A stretch of 64,000 nt of DNA from Clostridia bacterium (GCA_009929695.1 RZZW01000006.1:18713-82712), one strand, 5' to 3'; shown: positions 9,901 to 18,047, counted from the stretch's first letter. The notes: generated from the sequence alone by a model not told the origin. Numbers and translations: made by a program.

Positions 9901-9966
9901 CTGATATTCAGCTTTACAGCAATAATCGGCCTTGGCTACTCCGTCACGAAAAAACGCAGTAAGTAA
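6920..9966 (+). pseudogene. Large sortase-anchored surface protein, frameshifted at both ends
   Basis: AAGGAG precedes ATG 6920. The protein opens with a signal peptide (KRFLAGLLAAGMLFS ... AFA) and Pro/Ala/Ser-rich tandem repeats of nine residues (SEVTQAPAS, four copies). A run of six C at 7140-7145 shifts the frame, while the preceding repeat copy has five C. The frame then carries a right-handed beta-helix region with GGSITNNTA-type repeats (about 7600-8000), MBG/YDG-type modules (KPYDGTDTA, HYNGDTTAAY) and a Big-like module. Near 9768 the frame breaks again. The alternative frame to TAA 9966 reads VTFTGLSPVTVGWK, then IPQTGDE, a hydrophobic helix and KKRSK, a complete LPXTG-type sorting signal. 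As read, the N-terminal frame stops early and the anchor is out of frame. It is likely an adhesin or wall-bound protein that is damaged, phase-variable or mis-assembled. Confidence 0.75.
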
Positions 9967-9980
9967 TAAGCACAAATTAA

Positions 9981-10024
9981 AAATCTGTTGCAGATGTAAA
10001 TGAACATCTGCAACAGATTTTTTT
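9981..10024 (+). terminator. Terminator after the surface protein
   Basis: A perfect 17-base stem (AAATCTGTTGCAGATGT with its complement, six-base loop) runs into a T run. It sits 15 bases after the TAA of the anchor frame, which supports that stop as the true gene end. Confidence 0.85.
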
Positions 10025-10130
10025 AATAATACGCAATTTGCGAGAATGTATAGGCGCCATGTATGGCTTCCGAAAATCGGCGCAAGCCTTGCCGTGCAAT
10101 GATTTTGTTACCTACTAACCCACTAGGCTA

Positions 10131-10159
10131 TTGACAAGGTGCTGCGTGAAATGTATAAT
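10131..10159 (+). promoter_or_regulatory. Consensus promoter of azlCD
   Basis: TTGACA at 10131-10136 and TATAAT at 10154-10159 with a 17-base spacer, 34 bases before the azlC start. The upstream 110 bases show no T-box or other leader that I can recognise. Confidence 0.85.
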
Positions 10160-10193
10160 ATCAATAGCTTAATTTGAATGGAGATACGCGTCC

Positions 10194-10898
10194 ATGCCCG
10201 CTAAACGGTTTATCACTCTTCGCTTTGCGCTTGCAAAAACGCTTCCAATTGCGCTGAGTTATTTTTTTATAAGCACTGCATATGGCATAATTTTAGGTCA
10301 GGCCGGGTACAGCTTTGTGTGGGCGCTGTTTTCGAGTGCATTTGTGTACACGGGCGCGTTTCAATTTGTTCTCGCGACGTTTCTCACAGGCGGCGCGTCG
10401 CTGCTCACTGTTGGCTTGACGGCGCTTTTTATGAACAGCCGCCACATATTTTACGGGCTGTCGTTCATAAAACCATTCAAAAAAACCGGCAAGCTGTATC
10501 CGTACATGATACATACGCTCACCGATGAAACTTACTCGCTCTATTGCTCGCTTGATTATCCAAAGGAGGTCGACGAGACGCGCGCGATGGTCTACATCGC
10601 CGTGCTCGCGCACGCTTACTGGATAGTCGGCTCTGTGTTTGGCGCTGTCGTTGGCAATGTGCTGCCGTTGACGCTTGAGGGCGTTGATTTTTGCCTGACG
10701 GCGCTTTTTGTGACTATAGTTATTGACCAGTGGAAGGCCGCCAAAAGCCACGTCTCCGTGCTCGTCGGCTTTGGCTGCGGAATTTTATGTCTGCTTTTGC
10801 TCGGTGCAAGCAGCTTCATTTTGCCTGCGCTCATTCTAACGTCGGCAATACTTATCATTTATAATGCCAAAAACACAAATAAGGAGGTGCAGTCATGA
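10194..10898 (+). CDS. azlC: AzlC family branched-chain amino acid exporter, large subunit
   Basis: A 234-residue protein with 6-7 membrane helices and the family pattern near the N-terminus (PIALSYFFISTAYGIILG), then GAFQFVLATFL and FMNSRHIFYGLSF, the most conserved AzlC segment. AzlC and the small AzlD subunit together export branched-chain amino acids or analogues. The stop overlaps the azlD start by four bases (ATGA), so the subunits are translationally coupled. GGAG lies about 10 bases before ATG 10194. The Liv importer at the window's end would move the same substrates inward, but it lies 50 kb away and a link is not shown by the sequence. Confidence 0.92.
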   Translation: MPAKRFITLRFALAKTLPIALSYFFISTAYGIILGQAGYSFVWALFSSAFVYTGAFQFVLATFLTGGASLLTVGLTALFMNSRHIFYGLSFIKPFKKTGKLYPYMIHTLTDETYSLYCSLDYPKEVDETRAMVYIAVLAHAYWIVGSVFGAVVGNVLPLTLEGVDFCLTALFVTIVIDQWKAAKSHVSVLVGFGCGILCLLLLGASSFILPALILTSAILIIYNAKNTNKEVQS

Positions 10899-11227
10899 GA
10901 CTTTCCACCTCCGAAGCGCTCGCTATGATATTATTGTCCGGCGGCATAACGTTTTGCCTTCGCGCGCTGCCGTTTGTCGTGTTTCAAAACAAGAAAAAGC
11001 TGCCGCCGCTGCTTGAAAGCCTTGCAAATAATCTGCCGCCCGCAATAATGGCGGTGCTTGTTGTCTACTGCCTTAAAGCGCTGCCCTCGCTGCCACCCAT
11101 AGAGTGGCTGCCCGCGCTTATTTCCGTAGGCGTTGTCACCGCAATTCATCTTTGGAAAAAGAACACGCTCATCAGCGTTTTCACAGGCACATTGTGCTAT
11201 ATGCTGCTTTTGCAGGTGCCGTTATAG
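10895..11227 (+). CDS. azlD: AzlD family branched-chain amino acid exporter, small subunit
   Basis: A 110-residue, four-helix membrane protein with the AzlD hallmarks: GGITFCLRALPFVVF near the start, NNLPPAIMAVLVVYCL in the middle and a final helix. AAGGAGG precedes the ATG within the end of azlC. It is needed with AzlC for export in the characterised systems. The gene is complete; a short hairpin repeat follows it at 11248-11273. Confidence 0.92.
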   Translation: MRLSTSEALAMILLSGGITFCLRALPFVVFQNKKKLPPLLESLANNLPPAIMAVLVVYCLKALPSLPPIEWLPALISVGVVTAIHLWKKNTLISVFTGTLCYMLLLQVPL

Positions 11228-11247
11228 TGCGCCAAGACCGTCAATTT

Positions 11248-11273
11248 CCGCACGAGCGAAGCTCGCCCCTGCA
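11248..11273. repeat. Single hairpin repeat
   Basis: CCGCACGAGCGAAGCTCGCC followed by CCTGCA, a slightly diverged unit of the constant-flank family (one base changed in the CTACA end), between convergent azlD and the GGDEF gene. Confidence 0.65.
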
Positions 11274-11289
11274 ATTTACCTGGGCCTTA

Positions 11290-12800
11290 TCAATTCTTTT
11301 TTGCCTTTTTTGTTTTGTACATTGCCTCATCGGCCTTTTGCATAAGCTTTGTTGAGTCCTTAATATCAGAGAAAATGCACGTGCCGCAGGATATTCCTAT
11401 GTCGTATTGGCGGCCGTCGATGTCGGCGGGCTTTGCAAACTCGGCGTTCACCATTTCAAGCTTGCGCCCAATGCTCACCTCGCCTGTATACGGCATCAAA
11501 ATCACAAATTCGTCCCCGCCGAGCCTCGACACATATTCGCCATCACCTATGCACGCCGAAAGCCTGTGCGTTGCGGCTTTCAGCAGCTCATCGCCGAATT
11601 TGTGCCGTTCGCGTGGTATTTTTGCTCAAATTCCGACAGTAAATCAAAGAAATGGCGGCGGTTTGGCAGATCTGTCAGCGGGTCAAAATACGCGAGCTTT
11701 TGGTAGTCGTCGGCGAGTTTTTTGTATTTTTTGCGCTGAATATTAAGCTCGTTTTGTATCTTTTTTTGGCGCGAAACATCTTGGCACGACACTATTGTGC
11801 ACAAAAAGCTGCCGCGTTTGTCCTTTGCGGCGGACGCGGAAATAAGTACATCCTTAGGCTCGCCGCGCCTATATATTATTTTCGACTCGGCAAAAACAAG
11901 GCTGCTTGATGTGCACAGCGTGTCAATCTCAAGGTTTCCGTCAAGCAGGTTTGTAAAATCATCGCCGATAAGCTCCGATTTGTCGCAGCCTATCAGCATT
12001 CCGGCGGCATTGTTGCATTTTAAAATTTCCTTTTTCTCGTCGAGCACAAATATAGGGTTGTTGCTCGTCTGCAAAATAACGTCGGAGGAAATGACGTAAT
12101 TAACATTAAAAATGTCATATCGGTATATTATTCCGTAATAGCCTATGCCGAAAATCGCGGTGGCGATGCTCGCCATTGCGGGCACGGCGGGCGTTGTCAG
12201 CGGAAAAATAACATCCGTTATAACACCCGTAAATATCGTCAGCGCGTCAAGCGTTATAAACCCGAAGGCAAGCTCCTTTTTCATTCGGTGCTCAACCGTT
12301 TTAGCCCAATTGCCAAGCAGATGAACCCCAAAACCGAAATAAACCGCAACATATATAAGAAATGCCCACAGCCAAAACGAGGTCACAGAGTTTTTATACG
12401 TCCAGCCCCAGCCGTTTGTTGACATCACAATGCTTTGCGCAAGCGAGGTCGTCTCGCCAAAAACGTTTTTGCAAACAAGAATAACAGCTGGAATAAAAAA
12501 TAAAATCTTCTGCCAAAGCGCCATTTTTTTGCGAAAATCTGTCAGTGCAATAAAATAATATGCCGTAAAAGCCACAAATCCGCACCAACCGATGGCCCCA
12601 AGCTTGTGCCAAAAAAACGCCTGCTGCGCTGTGTCCGCCGCAAAAAAGAACGAGTTGCAAAACGACCACCAACCGAGGCTCGCAAGCACGGTGCAGCCAG
12701 TAACATTTAAAATGTTTTTGCGCTCGACGACCAAAATACACCCCGCCCCAATAAAAAACGAAGTGTAAATAATTATTGAAATAATCGATAACGCGTTCAT
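11290..12800 (-). pseudogene. 7TM-PAS-GGDEF diguanylate cyclase with internal deletion
   Basis: AAGGAG precedes ATG 12800. Residues 1-230 form seven or eight membrane helices of the kind found at the N-terminus of 7TM histidine kinases and cyclases. Residues 245-355 are a PAS domain (SNNPIFVLDEKKEILKCNNA). A helical linker leads to the GGDEF start (YFDPLTDLPNRRHFFDLL). At about 11585-11600 the sequence jumps from ANGTN straight to FGDELLKAATHRLS in another frame. The intervening segment, which in this family holds the metal-binding DxDxFK, is missing. The remainder (SRLGGDEFVILMPY to KKAKKN) is intact. The catalytic site GGDEF is kept but one metal ligand and the frame are lost, so the product should not make c-di-GMP. 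The size of the loss (roughly 20-25 codons) is inferred from the family. Confidence 0.75.
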
Positions 12801-12916
12801 CGCCGCTTCTCCTTCTTATAATGCCAAAAGGCACAGTTTAAATATCTCTAATTATACCACAAAAAAGCCCTAAATAAAATTGTTTTCTCAAAATGAAATG
12901 TGATAATTGTCGATAT

Positions 12917-13285
12917 TTACGCGCGTTTTGCGGCGTGGTTTTTTATTGCTTCAAACGATTTTTGGCTTATAACGTGCTCCATTTTGCACGCGTCCTCGGT
13001 GGCTGTCTCCTCATCGACGCCAAGCGCTATCAAAAATTTGCTCAAAAGCTCGTGGCGCTCGTAAATTGTTGCGGCAACATCTTTGCCGTCATTTGTCAGC
13101 GAAAGATGACCGTCCGCGTCCATTATAACGTAGCCGCCGCTCTTCAAAAGCCCTATGGCGCGGCTCACGCTCGGCTTTGAAAACCCCATTTTCTCCGCCA
13201 CATCCAGTGAGCGCACAGCGCTGCTTGTTTGCGACAAAATAAATATAGTCTCAAGGTACATTTCGCCCGATTCCTGCAAATGCAC
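12917..13285 (-). CDS. DtxR/MntR-type metal-dependent repressor
   Basis: A 122-residue protein with a winged helix (SLDVAEKMGFSKPSVSRAIG) and a metal-binding/dimerisation domain (YERHELLSKFL, then EDACKMEHVIS, with the Glu, Cys and His positions used for metal). The SH3-like third domain of long DtxR is absent, as in MntR-type members. The start is GTG 13285 with AAAGGGTG upstream. These repressors bind palindromes when loaded with Fe2+ or Mn2+. The palindromes at 13370-13385 and 13819-13840, beside the divergent DUF454 and flavodoxin genes, suggest iron rather than manganese (inference). Confidence 0.85.
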   Translation of the reverse strand: MHLQESGEMYLETIFILSQTSSAVRSLDVAEKMGFSKPSVSRAIGLLKSGGYVIMDADGHLSLTNDGKDVAATIYERHELLSKFLIALGVDEETATEDACKMEHVISQKSFEAIKNHAAKRA

Positions 13286-13369
13286 AGTGCCACACCCTTT
13301 TAATATATATTATATTTTATAATAGCACACCCAAAATGCGAAAGCAACAGCGCAAATATTGCACAAATA

Positions 13370-13385
13370 GTTAGCGAATGCTAAC
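13370..13385. promoter_or_regulatory. Palindrome, candidate DtxR-type operator
   Basis: GTTAGC-GAAT-GCTAAC lies between the divergent repressor and DUF454 genes. The reverse strand reads AAGGTTAGC, which resembles the half site of DtxR boxes, though the centre is wider than in the corynebacterial consensus. Confidence 0.5.
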
Positions 13386-13421
13386 CTTAAATCTTTGGAA
13401 GCTTAAAGAAAAAGGTGACAT

Positions 13422-13796
13422 TTGAAAAAGACGTTTTACATAGTCCTCGGCTGCATAGGCGTAGCGCTCGGTGCGCTCGGCGCGGCGCTTCCGCTGCTTC
13501 CGGCGTTTCCGTTTTTGATGCTCGCGGCATATTTCTTTGCCAAAAGCAGCCAGCGCCTCAACGACTGGTTTGTAAACACGCGCCTTTATAAAAGCAACCT
13601 CGAAAGCTTCGTGCGTGGCGACGGAATGACGCTGAAAGCAAAGCTGCGCATAGTCACGGTCGTCACGCTTACAATGAGCGTCGGCTTTATAATGATGAGC
13701 CGCGTGCCTGTGGGCAGAATAATCCTAGCAATAGTGTGGGTGTGCCATTTGCTGTATTTCGCGTTTGGCATCAAAACCATCAAGACGCCCAAATGA
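13422..13796 (+). CDS. DUF454 (YbaN-like) inner membrane protein
   Basis: A 124-residue protein with three to four helices and the DUF454 pattern: GCIGVALGALGAALPLLPAF, then FFAKSSQRLNDWFVNTRLY. Function is unknown in this family. The start is TTG 13422 with AAAGGTGA upstream. It is divergent from the metal-dependent repressor with a palindrome in between. In several bacteria ybaN-type genes lie near iron or haem genes, which fits but does not prove metal control here. Confidence 0.85.
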   Translation: MKKTFYIVLGCIGVALGALGAALPLLPAFPFLMLAAYFFAKSSQRLNDWFVNTRLYKSNLESFVRGDGMTLKAKLRIVTVVTLTMSVGFIMMSRVPVGRIILAIVWVCHLLYFAFGIKTIKTPK

Positions 13797-13811
13797 GAGG
13801 CGTCTTTTAAA
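13782..13811 (+). terminator. Terminator overlapping the DUF454 stop
   Basis: AAGACGCC (13782-13789) pairs with GGCGTCTT (13799-13806) and is followed by TTAA. The left arm encodes the last codons of the DUF454 gene, so it separates that gene from the flavodoxin. Confidence 0.65.
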
Positions 13812-13818
13812 AAGTCAG

Positions 13819-13840
13819 TTAGTTAGTTTTAACTAACTAA
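13819..13840. promoter_or_regulatory. Perfect 22-base palindrome before the flavodoxin
   Basis: TTAGTTAGTT-TT-AACTAACTAA is a perfect inverted repeat with ten-base arms, 30 bases before the flavodoxin start. Its TTAG half sites echo the palindrome beside the repressor gene, so it is a candidate operator for metal control. Confidence 0.55.
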
Positions 13841-13869
13841 TATATAAAAACATAAAAGGAGTTTTATTT

Positions 13870-14292
13870 ATGAGCAAAATTGCAGTAGTATACTGGAGCG
13901 GCACGGGCAACACGGAGACAATGGCAACGGCTATCGCAGACGGCGCAAGGGAAAAGGGCGCGGAGGTTTCGCTTTTAACAGCGGCAGAGTTTAGCGCGGA
14001 TATGCTCGCGCAATTTGACGCTGTCGCGTTTGGTTGCCCCGCAATGGGAAGTGAAGTGCTTGAAGAGAGCGAGTTTGAGCCGATGTTCACAGCCTGCCTG
14101 CCGAAGCTCGGCGGCAAAAAGATAGCGCTTTTTGGCTCCTACGGCTGGGGCGACGGAGAGTGGATGCGCACATGGAAGGCCGATTGCACCGCAAACGGAG
14201 CAATTTTGGCCGCCGAAAGCTTCATCTGCAACGAAGCCCCCGACGACGACTCAATAAACGCCTGCAAAGCCCTCGGAGCAGCGCTTGTTTAA
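13870..14292 (+). CDS. Flavodoxin
   Basis: A 140-residue short-chain flavodoxin. The FMN phosphate loop is WSGTGNTE at residues 9-16. The second and third flavin loops are FGCPAMGSEVLEE and FGSYGWGDGEW. Flavodoxins replace ferredoxin as low-potential electron carriers, often when iron is short, which matches the candidate operator upstream. AAAGGAG lies seven bases before ATG 13870. It is monocistronic: a terminator precedes it and repeats follow. A second, longer flavodoxin-like protein is at 53251. Confidence 0.92.
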   Translation: MSKIAVVYWSGTGNTETMATAIADGAREKGAEVSLLTAAEFSADMLAQFDAVAFGCPAMGSEVLEESEFEPMFTACLPKLGGKKIALFGSYGWGDGEWMRTWKADCTANGAILAAESFICNEAPDDDSINACKALGAALV

Positions 14293-14336
14293 ACTTTTTA
14301 TTCAAATAATGTCATAATGTGTCATTTGTAGGGCAA

Positions 14337-14548
14337 GGGCTCTGCTCTTGCCGCTGCAACCGCCAAAGGTAAGTTACGGCAAGAGCAGAGCCTTGCCCTA
14401 CAGGTAGCATTTTATGAAAATTACAACGCAAAAGCTCAGGCCACTCTAAATGTCAACGGGCTGACGTGTCATTCTGAGGAGCGAAGCGACGAAGAATCTT
14501 AAACCCTGTGGCAATGCGCAAAAGATTCTTCGCTTCGCTCAGAATGAC
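14337..14548. repeat. Two inverted repeat pairs
   Basis: Bases 14337-14402 are two oppositely oriented units, GTAGGGCAAGGGCTCTGCTC...GAGCAGAGCCTTGCCCTAC, that can form one long stem. Bases 14467-14548 are a GTCATTCTGAG...GAATCTT / AAGATTC...AGAATGAC pair. They fill the 535-base gap between the flavodoxin and the oligosaccharide operon. Confidence 0.85.
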
Positions 14549-14581
14549 AACGGGGGAGGAAATTAATTTAATAACATTAAC

Positions 14582-14623
14582 AAAAGCTCTGCTATCGCTA
14601 TTTGCGGGCACAGAGCTTTTTTA
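14582..14623. terminator. Hairpin with T run in the gap
   Basis: AAAAGCTCTG and CAGAGCTTTT pair across 19 bases and are followed by TT. It may end any transcript that reads through the repeat block from the flavodoxin. Confidence 0.55.
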
Positions 14624-14755
14624 TAATTTTGATTGGTGAATATAAACAAAAACTTTAATAAAAATATGACGCTGACATAATTTAGTGCACAAAAAGGTCG
14701 GTTTTGTCTAAATCGAAATAGGTTTAAACACTCACACGCAGCGCTAAATATACGC

Positions 14756-14800
14756 TATAATAAGCTTGTGAAATGAAGCGGGGGACGTTAAACCGCTTCA
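14756..14800 (+). promoter_or_regulatory. -10 element and inverted repeat before the sugar operon
   Basis: TATAAT at 14756-14761 has no good -35 at 17 bases, which is usual for activator-dependent promoters. Bases 14774-14781 (TGAAGCGG) and 14793-14800 (CCGCTTCA) form an inverted repeat in the leader. The AraC-type regulator of this operon is the natural candidate to act here. Confidence 0.45.
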
Positions 14801-14828
14801 AAAACAATTAAAAAGGAGTGTACTAAAA

Positions 14829-16181
14829 ATGAAAAAAGTCATTTCAAAAATCTTGGCTGTAGCTCTTGCAGCAATGATGGCAGTCAGCATGACAGCCTGC
14901 GGTGGGGGCTCAAGCACAGCGGCTTCAACAGCGGGCAGCACCGCTGCAACATCTGCGGCAGGCGGCTCGGCGGCTCTCACCTTTGCATGGTGGGGCAATC
15001 AGGTTCGCAACGAGCGCACACAGGCGGCGCTTGACCTTTACACAGAGCAAAACCCCGGCATCACCTTCGACGGTCAGTTCTCTGAATGGGCGGACTACTG
15101 GACAAAGCTAGCCACCGCCTCGGCAGCGCACAATCTGCCCGATTTAGTTCAAATGGACTACAAATATCTTGCACAGTATGTTGAAAACGGTCTTTTGCTA
15201 GACCTCCAACCGTATGTGGACAACGGCACACTCGACGTGAGCGGAATTTCGGAGTCAATTCTCGATTCCGGCAGAATCGGCGACGGCCTTTATGCCATAT
15301 GCATCGGCGTAAACGCGCCCGCAATGCTCTACAATAAAACACTCCTCGACGAATACGGAATTAAAGTCAAAGACAACATGACAATGGACGAATTTATCGC
15401 TTTGAGCAAAGAGGTATATGAAAAGACGGGCTATAAAACAGACGCAGGCTACGGCGGAGGCGAAAACTTTATAGATTACACTATCCGCAGCCAAGGTCAA
15501 GAGCTTTGTAATAATGACGGCACGGCGTTCGGCGTTTCTTCAGCGGAAGATTTTGAGCCTTACTTTGCAATCTATGAAAACGGCATTAAAGAGGGTTGGA
15601 TGCTCGGCTCTGAAATTTATGCAGAGCGCACAGTTGGCACTGTCGAGCAAAGCCCGCTTGTCTATGGTTCGTCACCCGACACAATGTCATGGTGCTATTT
15701 TGCCTATTCAAACCAGTTAAGCGCATATCAGGCAGCGGCCGACGCGTCAAATATCACGATTGGCCTCAGCACATGGCCCGCGCAAAATCCGCAGCTTGCC
15801 GACTACTTAAAGCCGGGCCAGTTTATCAGCGCAACAGTTGACAGCAAAAACCCCGACGAGGCTGTAAAGCTCATCGACTGGTGGACAAATTCACTCGAGT
15901 GCAATCAGGTCTTGCTCGCAGAGCGCGGCATCCCCGCATCCGCTACTGTAGCCGAAGAGCTCAACCCGCAGCTTGACGAGATGACACAAAAAGCCTCTGA
16001 CTTTGTGAACAACGTAGTTGCCAAAAACTGCTCTACAATCAGCCCCGCAGCACCGGAATCAAGCACACCGCTGCTCGACATGTACGATCAGCTTCAAGAG
16101 GCTGTCTGCTACGGTCAGCTAAGTGCCAAAGATGCCGCCGCACAGCTGTTTGAGCAAGGCAATGCCGTTCTTGCAGGCTAA
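14829..16181 (+). CDS. Sugar ABC transporter substrate-binding lipoprotein
   Basis: A 450-residue family 1 solute-binding protein. The signal peptide ends in a lipobox (SMTAC) at residue 23, so it is lipid-anchored outside the membrane. A Ser/Thr/Ala linker follows, then the mature domain starting LTFAWWGNQVRNERTQAAL. The segment DLVQMDYKYLAQYVENG and the aromatic-rich region (SWCYFAYSNQL) fit oligosaccharide binders. AAAGGAG precedes ATG 14829. It heads an operon with two permeases, GH4 and GH105 enzymes, so the ligand is probably an oligosaccharide with uronic acid and rhamnose residues (inference). No ATPase gene is present, so a shared MsmX-type ATPase encoded elsewhere would have to power the importer. 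Confidence 0.9.
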   Translation: MKKVISKILAVALAAMMAVSMTACGGGSSTAASTAGSTAATSAAGGSAALTFAWWGNQVRNERTQAALDLYTEQNPGITFDGQFSEWADYWTKLATASAAHNLPDLVQMDYKYLAQYVENGLLLDLQPYVDNGTLDVSGISESILDSGRIGDGLYAICIGVNAPAMLYNKTLLDEYGIKVKDNMTMDEFIALSKEVYEKTGYKTDAGYGGGENFIDYTIRSQGQELCNNDGTAFGVSSAEDFEPYFAIYENGIKEGWMLGSEIYAERTVGTVEQSPLVYGSSPDTMSWCYFAYSNQLSAYQAAADASNITIGLSTWPAQNPQLADYLKPGQFISATVDSKNPDEAVKLIDWWTNSLECNQVLLAERGIPASATVAEELNPQLDEMTQKASDFVNNVVAKNCSTISPAAPESSTPLLDMYDQLQEAVCYGQLSAKDAAAQLFEQGNAVLAG

Positions 16182-16195
16182 AAATTCAAAATAAA

Positions 16196-16249
16196 TGTAG
16201 GGGACGGCGTCCTCGGTCGTTTTCGGGACGTCCGTAGACCGTCCCCTAC
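16196..16249. repeat. Hairpin repeat inside the operon
   Basis: TGTAGGGGACGGCGTCC...GACCGTCCCCTAC folds into a long stem between the binding-protein and first permease genes. Hairpins at this place often keep the binding-protein message more abundant than the permease message; that role is inference here. Confidence 0.75.
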
Positions 16250-16275
16250 TTTATATTTAATAAGGAGCTTTGACT

Positions 16276-17199
16276 ATGGATAAAGTAAAAACCGCAAAGA
16301 GAAAGCAGACCATAGGACAGTTTTTAAACCGCGAATCCGTTGCGGGCATCGTGTGCACCTCGCCGTTCATCATCGGCTTTCTTGTGTTCATGATAGTACC
16401 AATGGCGCTGTCGCTTTATTATTCTCTTTGCAATTACAACATTCTCTCGCCCCCCACATGGACGGGGCTTACAAACTACATAAAGGCGTTCACAGGCGAC
16501 GCTCGCTTTTATAAAACGCTCGGCGTTACGTTTTTCTACGCTATAATCAGCGTGCCGCTGCGCCTTGTGTTCGCGCTTTTCGTCGCTATGCTGCTCGTTC
16601 GCAAAAGCCGCATGAGCGCGTTTTACAGAGCAGTTTACTATCTTCCGTCAATCATCGGCGGCAGCGTCGCTGTTTCTATTTTGTGGAAGCGCATGTTCGC
16701 GATGGACGGCGTTTTCAACAGCATTTTAAAAGTAATTGGCATTGATACAAACTTCGCGTGGCTCGGCAACACAAGCACCGCGATATGGACGCTTATCATT
16801 TTGTCAGTATGGCAGTTCGGCTCGTCTATGCTGATATTTTTAGCGTCAATAAAGCAAATCCCCGGCAGCCTTTATGAAGCAGCCGAGGTCGACGGCGCAA
16901 AAAAACCAACGCAGTTTTGGCGCATTACACTGCCGCTGCTCACGCCGACGATATTCTTCAACCTTGTTATGCAGATGATAAACGGCTTTCTTGCATTCAC
17001 ACAGTGCTACATAATCACACAGGGCAAACCTATGGACTCAACGCTCTTCTACACAGTGTACATGTATCAGCAGTCGTTTGAATATTACAACACAGGCTAC
17101 GGCGCGGCGCTTGCGTGGATAATGCTAGCGATAGTCGGCCTTGTGACAGCAGTTCTTTTCGCCACCAAAAAATTCTGGGTCTATGACGGAGGTTTATGA
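16276..17199 (+). CDS. Sugar ABC transporter permease (MalF/UgpA type)
   Basis: A 307-residue permease with six membrane helices. The EAA loop that docks the ATPase is present (YEAAEVDGAKKPTQFWRITLP). AAGGAG sits eight bases before ATG 16276; an in-frame TTG at 16270 is too close to it. The gene overlaps the second permease at its end, which is normal for paired MalF/MalG-type subunits. Confidence 0.93.
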   Translation: MDKVKTAKRKQTIGQFLNRESVAGIVCTSPFIIGFLVFMIVPMALSLYYSLCNYNILSPPTWTGLTNYIKAFTGDARFYKTLGVTFFYAIISVPLRLVFALFVAMLLVRKSRMSAFYRAVYYLPSIIGGSVAVSILWKRMFAMDGVFNSILKVIGIDTNFAWLGNTSTAIWTLIILSVWQFGSSMLIFLASIKQIPGSLYEAAEVDGAKKPTQFWRITLPLLTPTIFFNLVMQMINGFLAFTQCYIITQGKPMDSTLFYTVYMYQQSFEYYNTGYGAALAWIMLAIVGLVTAVLFATKKFWVYDGGL

Positions 17200-17201
17200 T
17201 T

Positions 17202-18047
17202 ATGAAAGCAAAAAACAGAATGCACAACATCATATACCACGTTCTCGTGTTCCTGTTCGGCTTAGTGATGATATATCCGCTTTTGTGGATGATTTTCAGC
17301 TCATTTAAGCCAACAAACACCATCTTCGCCACAGCCGCGACGCTTCTGCCCGAAAATTGGACGGCGGCGAACTACGCCACAGGGTGGAAGGGCTTCGCAA
17401 ACGTCCCATTCGGACGCTTTTTCGCAAACTCGCTGTTTATATCAACAATCGCGACAATCGGCACTGTTTTCTCGTCTGTGCTAGTGGCATACGGCTTTTC
17501 TCGATGCAAATTCCCCGGCAAAAAGCTGCTTTTCTCGGCTATGCTCATCACGATGATGCTGCCCGCACAGGTGCTTATGATTCCGCAGTATTTGTGGTAT
17601 AATCAGCTTGGCTGGGTCGGCTCGTATCTGCCGCTCATAGTGCCGTATTTCTTCGCGATACAGGGCTTCTTTGTCTATCTCATGAACAACTTTATCGACG
17701 GCATCCCGCGCGATTTAGACGAGGCGGCGCGCATCGACGGCTGTTCATTTTACGGCATTTTCGCGCGCGTCATTTTGCCGCTAGTAGTCCCCGCAATGAT
17801 AACAGCCACAATATTCTCGTTCATATGGCGTTGGGACGACTTTTTGGGTGCACTTCTCTATGTCAAAAACTCGGCGCAATATCCCGCCTGCCTTGCCCTA
17901 AAGCTGTTCTGCGACCCAGGCTCGTCGTCAGATTACGGCGCAATGTTCGCAATGGCAACTCTTTCTATATTACCGGTTGTAATTATATTTATCAGTTTGC
18001 AAAAGTATTTGGTGGACGGCATTGCCACATCGGGCTTAAAAGGTTAA
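17202..18047 (+). CDS. Sugar ABC transporter permease (MalG/UgpE type)
   Basis: A 281-residue second permease with six helices and the EAA loop DEAARIDGCSFYGIFARVILP. ATG 17202 is preferred over ATG 17196 because GGAGG ends only three bases before the latter. The operon continues into the GH4 gene after 21 bases with AAGGAG. Together with the first permease it forms the membrane channel of the importer. Confidence 0.93.
   Translation: MKAKNRMHNIIYHVLVFLFGLVMIYPLLWMIFSSFKPTNTIFATAATLLPENWTAANYATGWKGFANVPFGRFFANSLFISTIATIGTVFSSVLVAYGFSRCKFPGKKLLFSAMLITMMLPAQVLMIPQYLWYNQLGWVGSYLPLIVPYFFAIQGFFVYLMNNFIDGIPRDLDEAARIDGCSFYGIFARVILPLVVPAMITATIFSFIWRWDDFLGALLYVKNSAQYPACLALKLFCDPGSSSDYGAMFAMATLSILPVVIIFISLQKYLVDGIATSGLKG

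Noticed and set aside
10025..10130. A T-box or riboswitch before azlC
   Set aside because: No conserved T-box sequence, no terminator/antiterminator pair, and the promoter lies close to the start, leaving a leader of only about 30 bases.
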